A stretch of DNA of 64,000 nucleotides from an uncultured Brevibacillus sp. (lineage in GTDB: Bacteria; Bacillota; Bacilli; Brevibacillales; Brevibacillaceae). Of the stretch, positions 9,022-18,874 are shown piece by piece (position 1 is the first letter of the stretch; each line of letters starts with the position of its first letter). The notes below the pieces were generated by a model. It worked only from the letters and a program-made list of their open reading frames with translations, made no database searches and was not told where the DNA came from. Made by a program: the position numbers and the translations under genes. Location of the stretch: the NCBI RefSeq assembly GCF_947502445.1, contig NZ_CANMZW010000007.1, positions 62,001 to 126,000 of the forward strand. Reading direction: 5' to 3'.

Positions 9022-10410
9022 TTAGGTTTGTACTACACGCTTTTTCGGGAAGAACAAAAATACGGTAGTTCCTTTGCCAGGCTCACTGTAGATTTCCAGC
9101 TGTCCTTGATGCTTTTGCATGACATTGTAGCAATAAGATAGTCCTAATCCAAAGTTTTGCCCTGTTCTTTTGGTAGAAAAGAAAGGATCGAGTACATGTG
9201 GCAGATTCTCTTTGGATATACCTGTGCCTGTGTCTGAAACAGCGATCACAAGGTGCTTGTTGGAGCGAAATAACTGCAAGCGCAGCGTCCCACCGTTTTT
9301 CATAGCCTCCAGTGCGTTCATGCACAAATTGGTGATGATCTCTCGCAGCTGTACAGAATCACAGTACAGCTGCAGCGTCTCGTCCAGCTCGGTTTCCACA
9401 CTTACTCTGTTTTTATCTGTATAAGGGGCTAGTGTCGAGATGACCTGCCGAATCACCTGACTTGGAGAACAATTCGTCTCTCGCAGCTCTACTTCGCGCA
9501 GCTGTCCCTGAATACGATTCATCATGTCCAGCATGTGCTGAGACGATTGCAAAAGAACGTGTGCATCTTCTTTTAGTGAGGGCTGATTCGTTTCCTCGGC
9601 AAAGGATTCAATGCGATCTGCGTAAAGAGAGATTTTACCTGCCTCGTTTTTGATCGTATGATTGATGATCTGTGCTCCGGATGTCAGCGCGCGCAGTGTA
9701 CTATCGAGACGCTTCTTTTCCACGCGGAGTCGTACACCGAGAAACCCGTATTTCAAACTAATGGCAACAATCAGAATGAACTGGATGGCGACGACAAGCA
9801 TGTTGTAACGCCACGCTTCGTAATCATTTTGAATGCGCATGACGTAAATAAAAATAAATACGAAAAAAAGCGGAATGATGATCAGGACATTGGTAAAAAA
9901 GCTGTTTTTCTTAACAAGCGGGTCCTTTTCGCGGCGATATTGTACGATGAGCAGTGTGCACGAAACGAGAAAAAAAGGTATGACCCAGGCGACCATAATC
10001 CAGTAGTTAAAAGAAAGCACAGGATAGATCGGTGTGATCACAATCATCAAAAGTGGAAGCAGTAAGGCTGCAAACTGTATGCTTATTTTCATCCTGCGTG
10101 GCAACCACTCCGACGAATGAACGGCAAACATTAAAAATGTATAGGGCAGTCCCGTTTGGCAAACAAACGATGCACTGTAGCTAAGAAACAGTAAAAACTG
10201 TTCAGAGCCTGGATACAGGGCAAGGGTGTCTTTCCACAAAGGAATGAGCGTCTCATCGATGACTCCAGAGAGAAAGCCGCCTCCTCCTACAAAGGCAGTC
10301 GCGCATGCCCAGCGGATCGAGGTTCGTTTGGGATCAGTAAACAAGACCAAAAGACCCAGCGCCCATATGGTGAATAGTGTAAAAACCATCATGGCTGTAT
10401 ATTCTCCCAT
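9022..10410 (-). CDS. Membrane sensor histidine kinase with about seven transmembrane helices
   Basis: The first 230 residues are hydrophobic with about seven membrane segments and almost no extracellular domain, so the signal is likely membrane-borne. A dimerisation/phosphorylation segment follows (NHTIKNEAGKIS, candidate phospho-His). A complete GHKL ATPase domain comes next: N box ITNLCMNALEAM, G1 DTGTGIS, G2 GLGLSYCYNVMQKHQG. It is the partner of the NarL-type regulator 28 bases downstream. Signal unknown. Confidence 0.87.
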   Translation of the reverse strand: MGEYTAMMVFTLFTIWALGLLVLFTDPKRTSIRWACATAFVGGGGFLSGVIDETLIPLWKDTLALYPGSEQFLLFLSYSASFVCQTGLPYTFLMFAVHSSEWLPRRMKISIQFAALLLPLLMIVITPIYPVLSFNYWIMVAWVIPFFLVSCTLLIVQYRREKDPLVKKNSFFTNVLIIIPLFFVFIFIYVMRIQNDYEAWRYNMLVVAIQFILIVAISLKYGFLGVRLRVEKKRLDSTLRALTSGAQIINHTIKNEAGKISLYADRIESFAEETNQPSLKEDAHVLLQSSQHMLDMMNRIQGQLREVELRETNCSPSQVIRQVISTLAPYTDKNRVSVETELDETLQLYCDSVQLREIITNLCMNALEAMKNGGTLRLQLFRSNKHLVIAVSDTGTGISKENLPHVLDPFFSTKRTGQNFGLGLSYCYNVMQKHQGQLEIYSEPGKGTTVFLFFPKKRVVQT

Positions 10411-10422
10411 CAGACATTATAG

Positions 10423-10908
10423 ATCTATTATACCGTACAGACGCTCCTGGAAACGGATATTTCATCATCTACCAAGGAAAAACGTGCACATCCGGTTCGC
10501 TCACAGGACGAGATTGGTACCTTGTACAGGGCGATGCTGTCTATGTCTGAGAATTTGCATACGCGTGTACGTGGATTGGTAGAAAATATGGACAAGACCT
10601 CTGACCAGCTGGTTGTCTCCTCAAAAGAGTTCGCCACAAACGCTGACGATATGCTGATGATGGGGCAATCCATTAATGATACGGTAAAAGTCATTTACGA
10701 GGGCGCCAACTCCCAAAAGAAGAGTGCTGATGACAGTGTGGCTGCCATGGAGGAAATCGCGCAAGGCATATCGCGAATCGCGGGTTCCTCGGCTACCGTA
10801 TCAGATGCTGCAGTTCAGGCTGTCGACATCGCCCAATCAGGTGATGCCGCGATGAAGCGAATGCTCTTTTTTAAAAGAGTACTGGCTTTTTTTCGTGATT
10901 GCCTATGA
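10423..10908 (+). pseudogene. Remnant of a methyl-accepting chemotaxis receptor
   Basis: The frame contains the end of a HAMP domain (SQDEIGTLYRAMLSMSENL) and the first part of the receptor signalling coiled coil (MDKTSDQLVVSSKEF, AAMEEIAQGISRIAGSS). It opens right after an in-frame stop at 10420, with no membrane or sensor domain upstream. Receptor similarity ends near 10863, where the sequence changes to a CTCTTTT/AAAAGAG hairpin and a T-run. About 145 residues survive of an expected 550-650. Both ends are lost, so it is a deletion relic. A TTG start at 10522 exists but there is no reason to expect a working product. Confidence 0.75.
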
Positions 10909-11002
10909 ATCATCGTCATATTATTTATTAGGAAGGTTTTTCCAAATGTCTGTTGAATTGAGAACGAACTAACAAATCACACGGCGATCTTCTATCTAAT
11001 CA

Positions 11003-13702
11003 ATGGCAGGTGATAGGATGAAGCGTTTGGAACTCGTTTTTCAAAAATTGGTAGAGATTGGTTCGGGTAAAAAAGTAAGTGCGGGAGAGCTGGCGGAAAT
11101 GCTGGACCTCAGTCGAGCGAATGTCAGCAGCGATCTGAACCGCTTATGGAAGGATGGCAAAGTCGAAAAAGAAGAAGGGCGGCCAACGCTTTTTTTCGCA
11201 AAGGAAGCCAAAAACTCCTTATTGCTTGAACAGACGAGTCTGGACAGGCTGGCGAAAACAAACAAAAGTCTGCTAACACCGGTTGAGCAGGCAAAAGCAG
11301 CAGTATTGTATCCTCCCCGAGGGATGCACTGCCTGATTTTAGGGGAGACGGGTGTGGGAAAGTCGGGGTTTGCCGTTCTGATCCATGAATTCGCTGTTGA
11401 TATTGGACGCTTGGACAAGAATGCGCCATTCGTTGTGTTTAATTGCGCCGACTACGCGAATAATCCGCAGCTTTTAATCAGTCAGCTGTTTGGCGTGAAA
11501 AAAGGAGCCTATACCGGAGCGGAAAATGATCGAAAAGGGCTCGTGGAAAAGGCGGATGGCGGTATTCTGTTTCTCGATGAGGTGCACCGGCTGCCGGCAG
11601 AGGGACAGGAGATTTTTTTCACCTTTATGGACAAGGGGACCTTTCGGCGGGTTGGGGAGACAGAAATCGAGAGAACGGCACAGGTGCAGATCATTTCGGC
11701 GACGACAGAAAATCCTGAGTCCAGCCTGCTCAAAACGTTTATTAGACGAATTCCGATGATTATCAGGCTTCCCTCCCTCCGAGAATGGCGCATCGAAGAG
11801 AGATTCGGACTCGTCATAAAGCTGTTTCGGGAAGAAGCGTTTCGCTTGGGCAGGGAAATTACGATTTCTGCGAGTGCCATTCAAGCGTTTTTGTCCTACC
11901 ATTGCCCCAATAACATCGGACAGCTAAAAACAGATATTCAGCTTACGTGTGCCAGTGCGTATGCAGAGTTCATTTCCATGAAGAAAAAACAGCTTCATGT
12001 AACCGTCCAGGATATGCCCCATCATGTGAAGCAGGGACTGCTGTTGGCAAAAGAACAAAAGTCTGCTTTGGACGAATTGATTGGAACGAACAACGAGTGC
12101 TTTGTTGTCTTGCCTACCGAGGATAGCTTGATGGTGGGAAGAGAGCCAGAGGTAACGTCAAATAGCGTCTACGAAAAAATCGAGCAAAAAATATACGAAT
12201 TGCAAAATCAGGGAGTCAGCGAAGAGGAACTGGAGTTTGATATCGAAAATTACTTTACTCCGTTTATCAAAGGCGTACATCAACGGATTAACAAGGATGA
12301 TATGGCGCGAATTATCGACCCGATTATCATTCACCTGGTTGAAGAAATCGTGGAGTATGCGGAAGCGAAATTGGGGAAGATTTTGAGCCAAAAAGTGATC
12401 TTTGGTTTGGCTCTGCACATACAAACCTCCAAGGAGAGGCTGGCACAGGGGAAACAGATCGTAAATCCACATATCAACGGCGTACGGCTCAAATACAAAA
12501 AGGAGTTTGCAGTAGCGCTCGAATGCGTTCGTATGATCGAGGAAGCGATCCTCATGGATTTACCGATCGCGGAAGCGGGTTACCTCACCATGTTTTTTGT
12601 GCTGGATGACGAGAGTATGCAGGAGGAACGGGAAACGATTGGCGTCCTGGTCATTACTCACGGCAGTGGCGGGGCGACGGCGATGGTCGATGTGACGAAC
12701 AGGCTTTTGGTCACAGATTATGCCAAAGCGATTGATTTGCCGCTGGAAGTTGATTCGATGATAGTGCTGGAGCAAGCAATCAAGGTCGCGCGTCAGATCA
12801 GTGGAACGGCTGGCCTGCTTCTGCTCGTAGATATGGGCTCGCTGCTTGGCTTTGGCGAAATGATCGCAAAAGAGCTCGGAATCCCGGTCAGAGTCATTCC
12901 TATGGTTAGTACGCCACACGTGATTGAAGCGACTCGCAAAGCGATGCTGGGGGCGTCTCTGGAGGATGTGTATCGCGATGTGGCGAGTATGACGCTTTTT
13001 CAGCAGCAACGAGAAGAGCTGCCAAAGGAAAGCGCATGTGCCGAGGCACCCAAAATGGCCATCGTAGCTGCTTGCCTGACAGGAGAAGGAAGTGCACTCT
13101 TTTTGAAAAAGCTGCTCGAATCACGTCTGCGCTATGATGAACAGCTTCTTGAGTTTGTTCCCTTGCAGCTCATTGACAAGGCCCAGGCGCGCAAGCAGTT
13201 GAAAAACATGAAGGCAGAGCGGGAAGTGCTTTGTGTGGTGAGCAACTACATGCTGGACAAGGACCTGCGCTGCTACGGTATGGACGACGTTTTAAACGGG
13301 GAAGCTTTGCACGACATTCAGCAGACAATCGACCTGGAAGAGGCTTATGTGAAGATGGAGGAGACGCTGAAGGAGCACCTGAGTCAGGTGGAGGGAAAAG
13401 AGGTTCTGCGCGATGTCAGAACGTGTGTGAGTCGCATGGAGGAGCGCTTGCATACGACGCTTATTTTCGATACGAGAATTGGCACGTATCTTCACATGTG
13501 CTGCCTCGTAGATCGTTTGCGGGCACATACACATGCCGTTGTGTATCAGGAAAAGGAGCCTTTTCTTGCCGAAAACCGCTTGCTTTACAGCTTGATCCGC
13601 CATGAGCTTCAGCCTCTGCAAGAGAAGTACGCGATTACCATCACGGACGATGATGTTTGCTTTATCATGAATTTCTTCCTACACAATAAAACACTAGCGT
13701 AA
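11003..13702 (+). CDS. LevR-type sigma-54-dependent activator with PRD and PTS-like domains
   Basis: The 899-residue regulator has an N-terminal helix-turn-helix (SAGELAEMLDLSRANVSSDL), then an AAA+ sigma-54 activator domain: Walker A GETGVGKS, GAYTGA loop (Tyr in place of the usual Phe), Walker B GGILFLDEVHRL. PRD1 lies near 410-520, an EIIA-mannose-like domain near 545-680 (VITHGSGG), an EIIB-like segment follows, and PRD2 is near 790-890. Such proteins are switched by PTS phosphorylation at PRD histidines and drive sugar operons from -24/-12 promoters. One lies directly downstream at 13851. An internal ATG at 11018 (MKRLELVF) has the better-placed AGGTGAT site and may be the true start. 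Confidence 0.88.
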   Translation: MAGDRMKRLELVFQKLVEIGSGKKVSAGELAEMLDLSRANVSSDLNRLWKDGKVEKEEGRPTLFFAKEAKNSLLLEQTSLDRLAKTNKSLLTPVEQAKAAVLYPPRGMHCLILGETGVGKSGFAVLIHEFAVDIGRLDKNAPFVVFNCADYANNPQLLISQLFGVKKGAYTGAENDRKGLVEKADGGILFLDEVHRLPAEGQEIFFTFMDKGTFRRVGETEIERTAQVQIISATTENPESSLLKTFIRRIPMIIRLPSLREWRIEERFGLVIKLFREEAFRLGREITISASAIQAFLSYHCPNNIGQLKTDIQLTCASAYAEFISMKKKQLHVTVQDMPHHVKQGLLLAKEQKSALDELIGTNNECFVVLPTEDSLMVGREPEVTSNSVYEKIEQKIYELQNQGVSEEELEFDIENYFTPFIKGVHQRINKDDMARIIDPIIIHLVEEIVEYAEAKLGKILSQKVIFGLALHIQTSKERLAQGKQIVNPHINGVRLKYKKEFAVALECVRMIEEAILMDLPIAEAGYLTMFFVLDDESMQEERETIGVLVITHGSGGATAMVDVTNRLLVTDYAKAIDLPLEVDSMIVLEQAIKVARQISGTAGLLLLVDMGSLLGFGEMIAKELGIPVRVIPMVSTPHVIEATRKAMLGASLEDVYRDVASMTLFQQQREELPKESACAEAPKMAIVAACLTGEGSALFLKKLLESRLRYDEQLLEFVPLQLIDKAQARKQLKNMKAEREVLCVVSNYMLDKDLRCYGMDDVLNGEALHDIQQTIDLEEAYVKMEETLKEHLSQVEGKEVLRDVRTCVSRMEERLHTTLIFDTRIGTYLHMCCLVDRLRAHTHAVVYQEKEPFLAENRLLYSLIRHELQPLQEKYAITITDDDVCFIMNFFLHNKTLA

Positions 13703-13718
13703 ATAGTGTTTTCGTTTT
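13688..13718 (+). terminator. Hairpin with T-run at the end of the LevR-type gene
   Basis: A perfect 9-bp inverted repeat (AAAACACTA, 7-base loop containing the stop codon, TAGTGTTTT) is followed by CGTTTTT. It fits a terminator. Its arms contain the ACACTA motif that recurs nearer the promoter, so it may also be a regulator site. Confidence 0.55.
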
Positions 13719-13824
13719 TAAAAAACTGGAAGTGATCGCAATACACTAGCGGATTGTCGGTGAAACACTAAAACAGAGCTTGTGTAAACCAAATCAGAAA
13801 AGCGCGGTGCTACGCACTCTCTCG

Positions 13825-13838
13825 CGAAAGCGCATACA
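13825..13838 (+). promoter_or_regulatory. Candidate cre (CcpA site) next to the sigma-54 promoter
   Basis: CGAAAGCGCATACA matches 12 of 14 positions of the consensus TGWAANCGNTNWCA. Relative to the predicted start near 13877 it lies at about -52 to -39. From memory this is close to where cre sits in the B. subtilis levanase operon. CcpA binding is an inference. Confidence 0.5.
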
Positions 13839-13850
13839 AAAAGGGTGTTT

Positions 13851-13866
13851 TGGCACGTCGCTTGCT
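13851..13866 (+). promoter_or_regulatory. Sigma-54 (-24/-12) promoter of the chitobiose/cellobiose operon
   Basis: TGGCAC, five bases, TTGCT: every consensus position matches, with GG and GC in the invariant places. The predicted start is near 13877, about 30 bases before the EIIB start codon. The sigma-54 activator gene directly upstream makes this assignment strong. Confidence 0.9.
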
Positions 13867-13907
13867 ATAACTATGTGGCATCAAACGTGTGAAAGGGGGG
13901 AGATGGA

Positions 13908-14210
13908 TTGAATATTTTGCTTTGCTGCGCTGCAGGGATGTCCACCAGTCTGCTGGTCCAAAAGATGGAGCAGGCTGCAAAAGACAAAGGAATTGCCGCA
14001 CGGATCTGGGCCGTTTCCGCAGATGAAGTAAAGAAGAACATTGAACAGGCTGATGTGCTGCTGATAGGTCCCCAGGTTCGTTACAAGCTAGCGGAAATGA
14101 AAAAGGAAGGGGATGCGAGAGGGATTCCTGTCGATGTAATCAGTACGATTGATTACGGAACGCTGAATGGAAAAAATGTGCTGGAATTTGCGCTGCGGTT
14201 AAAAAAGTAG
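13908..14210 (+). CDS. chbB: PTS lactose/cellobiose/chitobiose EIIB component
   Basis: A 100-residue EIIB that carries phosphate from EIIA to the sugar. The phosphorylated cysteine is in the N-terminal [12 protein letters not shown] motif, most likely the second Cys (residue 7). It begins at TTG 13908 with a strong GGGGGGAG site five bases upstream. It is the first gene of a seven-gene operon behind the -24/-12 promoter, with EIIC 12 bases downstream. Confidence 0.93.
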   Translation: MNILLCCAAGMSTSLLVQKMEQAAKDKGIAARIWAVSADEVKKNIEQADVLLIGPQVRYKLAEMKKEGDARGIPVDVISTIDYGTLNGKNVLEFALRLKK

Positions 14211-14222
14211 AGGAGGGTATGT

Positions 14223-15575
14223 ATGGGGGGATTTATTTCATTCCTGGAAAACCGCGTCATGCCAGTAGCCGGGCGGATAGCTGAGCAGAAGCACTTGCAG
14301 GCCATTCGTGACGGGATCATTTTAACCATGCCTTTGTTAATTATCGGTTCTCTATTTCTCATTATTGGCTTCATACCCATACCTGGTTATAGCGAATTCA
14401 TGAGCGGGATTTTCGGTGATCAATGGTTAACCAAGCTATTGTACCCAGTAAATGCTACCTTTGACATCATGGCGTTAATTGTCAGCTTTGGCGTTGCCTA
14501 CAGGCTCGCAGAAAAATACAAGGTAGACCCGTTATCAGCAGGCGCTATTTCCGTTGCATCCTTCCTGCTGGCAACTCCCTATAAAACGTTGTTTACCCCA
14601 GAGGGTGCCAGCACAGCAGTTGAGGTAGGTGGTGTGATTCCGGTCACGCTGATGGGCAGCCAGGGACTCTTTGTCGCGATGCTGCTGGCTGTATTGTCGA
14701 CAGAGATTTACCGTAAAATCATCCAGAAGAAGATTGTGATTACCATGCCAGATGGTGTCCCCCCCGCCGTTTCCCGCTCGTTTGTTGCTTTGATCCCTGC
14801 ATCTATCGTACTTTTAGTTGTTTGGCTTCTCCGCATTGTGATTGAAAACACCACCTTTGAAAGCATCCACAACATTGTTGCAGATTTGCTTGTTGGACCA
14901 CTGAATGCTCTAGGCAGCAGTATGATTGGCGCAATTGTTTGCGTGCTGCTGGTTCAATTGCTCTGGTCGTTGGGTCTCCACGGAGCAGCGATCGTTGGCG
15001 GCATCATGAGTCCGATCTGGCTAACCCTGATGGACCAAAACAGGGCTGCGTTCCAGGCTAATCCGAATGCAGAGCTGCCAAACGTTGTCACTACACAGTT
15101 TTTTGACCTGTGGATTTATGCAGGAGGCTCAGGCGCGACACTTGCTCTCGTCATCTTGATGCTGCTGCGGGCGCGCAGTGAGCAAATGAAGAACATCAGC
15201 AGACTCTCGATTGGCCCTGGTTTGTTTAATATCAACGAGCCAGTGACGTTTGGTATGCCGATTGTCATGAACCCGATTTTGATCATTCCGTTTGTTTTGG
15301 CGCCAGTTGTATTGGTCATCATCAGTTATTTGGCGATGTCATTTGGATGGGTAGCAAAGCCGAGCGGGGTCGCGGTTCCTTGGACCACACCGTTACTTAT
15401 TAGTGGTTATTTGGCGACGGGTGGGAAAATTTCAGGAAGTATCCTTCAGCTCGTAAACTTAATCGTGTCCCTTTTGATCTACTATCCGTTCTTCCGGATA
15501 TGGGACAAACAAAAGCTGAGTGAGGAGCAAGTCAGCTCTTCAGCAGTAGGAACAGATAAAGCAGTGCCGATGTAA
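14223..15575 (+). CDS. chbC: PTS lactose/cellobiose/chitobiose EIIC permease
   Basis: A 450-residue membrane permease that moves the disaccharide during phosphorylation. It begins with the typical cytoplasmic start (FLENRVMPVAGRIAEQKH), has about ten hydrophobic segments, and contains the conserved NINEPVTFGMPIVMNP loop of the family. GAGGAGG lies shortly before its ATG. It lies between EIIB and the ChbG gene. The substrate, chitobiose or cellobiose, is inferred from the neighbours. Confidence 0.93.
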   Translation: MGGFISFLENRVMPVAGRIAEQKHLQAIRDGIILTMPLLIIGSLFLIIGFIPIPGYSEFMSGIFGDQWLTKLLYPVNATFDIMALIVSFGVAYRLAEKYKVDPLSAGAISVASFLLATPYKTLFTPEGASTAVEVGGVIPVTLMGSQGLFVAMLLAVLSTEIYRKIIQKKIVITMPDGVPPAVSRSFVALIPASIVLLVVWLLRIVIENTTFESIHNIVADLLVGPLNALGSSMIGAIVCVLLVQLLWSLGLHGAAIVGGIMSPIWLTLMDQNRAAFQANPNAELPNVVTTQFFDLWIYAGGSGATLALVILMLLRARSEQMKNISRLSIGPGLFNINEPVTFGMPIVMNPILIIPFVLAPVVLVIISYLAMSFGWVAKPSGVAVPWTTPLLISGYLATGGKISGSILQLVNLIVSLLIYYPFFRIWDKQKLSEEQVSSSAVGTDKAVPM

Positions 15576-15600
15576 AAATGGGTAGGAGATGGGGCTCTTG

Positions 15601-16353
15601 ATGAAACTGATTGTCAATGCTGACGATTTTGGCTATTCCAAGGGGGTGAACCTCGGGATTATCGAAGCACACCGGGAAGGAATCGTCACGTCTGCAACCA
15701 TGATGGTCAATATGGCCGGATTCACTCATGCTGCCCGGCTGGCAAAAGAGAATCCCGAGCTTGGAGTAGGGATTCATCTGGTGCTTGACTGCGGCTCGCC
15801 AGTGAGTCAGGATGTGCCAGCATTAATCGATGAACAGGGGCGTTTTCGGCGGGGGCAGGACCATTTGTCTTCGGCAAATGCCGATGAGCTCCGGCGTGAA
15901 TTGACGGCACAGATAGAGGCGTTCCTGGCAACAGGGCTCAGGCTCACCCATATCGACAGTCATCACCACGTTCACGCCCATGAAGAAGTTTTGCCCATCG
16001 TGCTCCAACTGGCAGAGGAGTATGATCTGCCTGTCCGAAACCCGTGGACGTTGACTCCAAGCGAACAGGTGAATTGGCCGCAAATCAAGACGACTGAGGG
16101 CTTTATACATCGCTTTTACGGTGATGATTTGAGTGTGGATACGCTGATAAGCATTTTGGACGAAATCGATCAAGCAGAGTTTTCGACCGTGGAATTGATG
16201 ACCCATCCGGCATTTCTCGATGAAGAAGTATTGAGGGGGAGCTCCTATAATCATCAGCGTGCCACAGAGCTGCAAATTTTGACTGCGCCACAAATAAAGG
16301 AATATGTACAGAAACAGAAGATACAGCTGGTGAATTTCAACCAACTCGGATAG
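15601..16353 (+). CDS. chbG: ChbG/YdjC carbohydrate deacetylase
   Basis: A YdjC-fold metal-dependent deacetylase of about 250 residues. The metal ligands are visible as NADDFGYS (Asp pair), GIHLVLD (His) and THIDSHHHVH (His cluster), with MTHPAF near the C-terminus. In enteric bacteria ChbG removes one acetyl group from chitobiose-6-phosphate so that the GH4 enzyme can cleave it. The ATG at 15601 is preferred to 15589, which abuts its GGAG. The gene's presence inside a PTS operon is the best evidence that N-acetylated sugars are used. Confidence 0.88.
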   Translation: MKLIVNADDFGYSKGVNLGIIEAHREGIVTSATMMVNMAGFTHAARLAKENPELGVGIHLVLDCGSPVSQDVPALIDEQGRFRRGQDHLSSANADELRRELTAQIEAFLATGLRLTHIDSHHHVHAHEEVLPIVLQLAEEYDLPVRNPWTLTPSEQVNWPQIKTTEGFIHRFYGDDLSVDTLISILDEIDQAEFSTVELMTHPAFLDEEVLRGSSYNHQRATELQILTAPQIKEYVQKQKIQLVNFNQLG

Positions 16354-16365
16354 GTGGAGATCTAT

Positions 16366-16692
16366 TTGGACCAGACAGACGTGATTTTTCAATTGATTTT
16401 GCATGGAGGCAATGCCAGAAGTCTGGCGATGGAGGCAATTGCCAGAGCGAAAAACAAAGATCTGGAAGGCGCACAAGACGCTTTAAACCGTGCAGGGGAG
16501 GAACTTAGCCTCGCCCACCAAAACCAGACTGCATTAATCCAAAAGGAAGTATCCGGTGAGAAGACAGAGGTCAGCATGCTGTTGATCCATGCGCAGGATC
16601 ATTTGATGAATGCCATGACTATTAAGGATTTGGCCACAGAATTTGTAGAGCTGTACGGTCATATCCATACAGGCAAGGAGGCTGGAGTGTGA
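16366..16692 (+). CDS. chbA: PTS lactose/cellobiose/chitobiose EIIA component
   Basis: A helical EIIA of about 108 residues that takes phosphate from HPr. The signature [13 protein letters not shown] holds the phosphorylated histidine. The frame is open from a GTG at 16354, but AGGTGGAG lies 6 bases before TTG 16366, which follows the chbG stop by 12 bases and is the likely start. Its stop overlaps the GTG start of the next gene, so the two are coupled. Confidence 0.9.
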   Translation: MDQTDVIFQLILHGGNARSLAMEAIARAKNKDLEGAQDALNRAGEELSLAHQNQTALIQKEVSGEKTEVSMLLIHAQDHLMNAMTIKDLATEFVELYGHIHTGKEAGV

Positions 16693-18011
16693 GCGGAATT
16701 AAAATCGTTACGATCGGTGGAGGGTCTAGCTATACGCCGGAGCTGGTAGAGGGCTTTATCAAGCGCTACGACGAGCTTCCTGTACGAGAGCTGTGGCTGG
16801 TGGACATTCCTGAAGGCGAGAAAAAGCTGCAAATTGTAGGTGCCTTGGCCAAGCGAATGGTGGAAAAAGCGGGAGTGCCCATGGAGGTCCATCTGACGCT
16901 CGATCGACGGAAAGCACTGGAGGGTGCTGATTTCGTCACGACGCAGATGCGTGTGGGCCTGCTCGATGCAAGGATCAAGGATGAGACGATTCCTCTGAAA
17001 TATGATGTGATTGGTCAAGAAACGAATGGTCCAGGTGGCTTGTTCAAAGGACTTCGCACCATTCCCGTGATTCTGGACATTTGCCGCGATATGGAGGAGC
17101 TGTGCCCGGATGCATGGCTCATTAATTTTACCAATCCGGCAGGCATGGTGACTGAGGCGGTGCTGCGCTATTCGAGCAGGAAAAAAGTAATTGGACTTTG
17201 CAATGTTCCGATCGGCATGCAAATGGGTGTGGCAACGATATTAGGTGTTGAGCAATCACGCGTCCATATTGATTTTGCTGGCTTGAATCACATGGTATTT
17301 GGCCTTGCCGTTTATGTCGATGGGGAAAATGTGATTTCCCAGGTGATCGACAAGCTGACAGGTGAGCAGTCCGGAATTACGATGCAAAACATCCTCGATC
17401 TCGGATGGGAATCCGATTTTATCAAGGCGCTAGGTCTTCTGCCGTGCCCTTATCACCGGTATTACTACCAGACCAGTGCGATGCTGGCGCATGAGCAGGA
17501 AGAGGCCAAGAAGCATGGAACGCGCGCCGAAGTGGTGAAGCAGGTTGAGGCGGAATTGTTCAAGCTTTACGAAGATCCGGATTTGAACATCAAACCGCCA
17601 CAGCTGGAGAAGCGCGGAGGAGCGTACTATAGTGAGGCTGCCTGCAATTTGATTCACTCCATATACAACGACAAGCGTGATATTCAACCAGTAAATGTGC
17701 GCAACAACGGTGCCATCGCAAGCATTCCGGACGATTCGGCGGTCGAAGTCAATTGCGTCATCACGCGAGAAGGCCCGATACCACTGTCCGTCGGTGATTT
17801 GCCAGTATCGGTACGTGGGCTTGTCCAGCAGATCAAATCATTCGAGCGTGTAGCGGCAGAAGCAGCCGTGACCGGGGATTATCATCAGGCGCTGCTGGCT
17901 ATGAATATCAATCCATTAGTGCACTCTGATGTGGTTGCCAAAAAGATTCTCGATGAAATGCTGGAGGCTCATAAAGATTACTTGCCGCAGTTTTTCAAAC
18001 CCGTCTCATGA
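16689..18011 (+). CDS. chbF: GH4 6-phospho-beta-glucosidase (ChbF/CelF/LicH type)
   Basis: A 440-residue glycoside hydrolase family 4 enzyme that cleaves 6-phospho disaccharides by an NAD- and metal-dependent redox mechanism. The Rossmann motif [12 protein letters not shown] is at the N-terminus. The metal-binding cysteine is in [10 protein letters not shown] and the histidine in AGLNHMVF. E. coli ChbF, which acts on chitobiose-6-phosphate and cellobiose-6-phosphate, is in the same family. Start (GTG 16689) and end both overlap neighbours, indicating a compact operon. Confidence 0.93.
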   Translation: MSGIKIVTIGGGSSYTPELVEGFIKRYDELPVRELWLVDIPEGEKKLQIVGALAKRMVEKAGVPMEVHLTLDRRKALEGADFVTTQMRVGLLDARIKDETIPLKYDVIGQETNGPGGLFKGLRTIPVILDICRDMEELCPDAWLINFTNPAGMVTEAVLRYSSRKKVIGLCNVPIGMQMGVATILGVEQSRVHIDFAGLNHMVFGLAVYVDGENVISQVIDKLTGEQSGITMQNILDLGWESDFIKALGLLPCPYHRYYYQTSAMLAHEQEEAKKHGTRAEVVKQVEAELFKLYEDPDLNIKPPQLEKRGGAYYSEAACNLIHSIYNDKRDIQPVNVRNNGAIASIPDDSAVEVNCVITREGPIPLSVGDLPVSVRGLVQQIKSFERVAAEAAVTGDYHQALLAMNINPLVHSDVVAKKILDEMLEAHKDYLPQFFKPVS

Positions 18012-18853
18012 GCTATAAACTGCTGGCACTCGATGTGGACGGGACGATTTTGATGTCCAACCACACGCTGTCCAAGGTAACGCTGCAAGCGATCACAGAG
18101 CTTACCAGCAAAGGGGTCTATGTAACGCTGGCGACAGGAAGGGCCTATCCTTCTGCAAAAACGCTGGCGAAGCAGTTTCAAATTCGTGTACCGCTCGTCT
18201 CTCATGATGGAGCGTATGTGGCTGATCCACTTACAGACCAGGTTTTGTTCGTAAAGCGTATCCCGTCTGAGACAGCGGCCCGGATTTCAGAAGTACTCGT
18301 CGAGTATGGATTGGATGTTATGCTGCTGCATGAATCATATGCGGTTACCAATAAAAGCTGGAAGTGGAGAGATCTGTTCCCGTTATTGAACTCCTCTGCG
18401 CTGCGTCAGCTGTGGAAGAATCTATATCCACTCAAGATCATGGCGTCCTGCCGGGTCGTTGACTACGTACGAGAAAATGATGTGAGTATTCCCAAGATTT
18501 TTGTGATGGGAGAGCCAGAGCGTTTAGCTGCTGCCAGAAGGGATATCGCGAGGGCAGACTTAAAAGGAATCAGAGTCACTGCGTCCGGGAATCACAATCT
18601 GGAGATTTTGCCGGATGGTGTCTCCAAGGCAACGGGACTTGCTGTACTCAGTAAAAGGCTGGACATTGCTCCCGAACAAATCGTGGCGGTAGGCGACAAC
18701 TACAATGATGTGGAAATGCTGCAATTTGCCGGAATGGGAGTAGCCATGGGCAATGCGCCTGACGAAGTCAAAAAGCTGGCGCGCCAAGTAACCGATACGA
18801 ATGACCAGCATGGTGTTGCTGCCGTCATCCAAAAGTTTTTTCTAACAGGATGA
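18008..18853 (+). CDS. Cof-type HAD phosphatase
   Basis: A 281-residue HAD hydrolase of the Cof/YidA type. Motif I is LDVDGTI (nucleophile and acid Asp), motif II is LATGR, and motif IV is VGDNYNDVEML; a large C2 cap lies between. It overlaps the GH4 stop codon (ATGA), so it is part of the operon. A role in dephosphorylating sugar phosphates is plausible from context, but the substrate cannot be read. Confidence 0.87.
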   Translation: MSYKLLALDVDGTILMSNHTLSKVTLQAITELTSKGVYVTLATGRAYPSAKTLAKQFQIRVPLVSHDGAYVADPLTDQVLFVKRIPSETAARISEVLVEYGLDVMLLHESYAVTNKSWKWRDLFPLLNSSALRQLWKNLYPLKIMASCRVVDYVRENDVSIPKIFVMGEPERLAAARRDIARADLKGIRVTASGNHNLEILPDGVSKATGLAVLSKRLDIAPEQIVAVGDNYNDVEMLQFAGMGVAMGNAPDEVKKLARQVTDTNDQHGVAAVIQKFFLTG

Positions 18854-18874
18854 AAACGGGAAGGGAGGAGTGTA

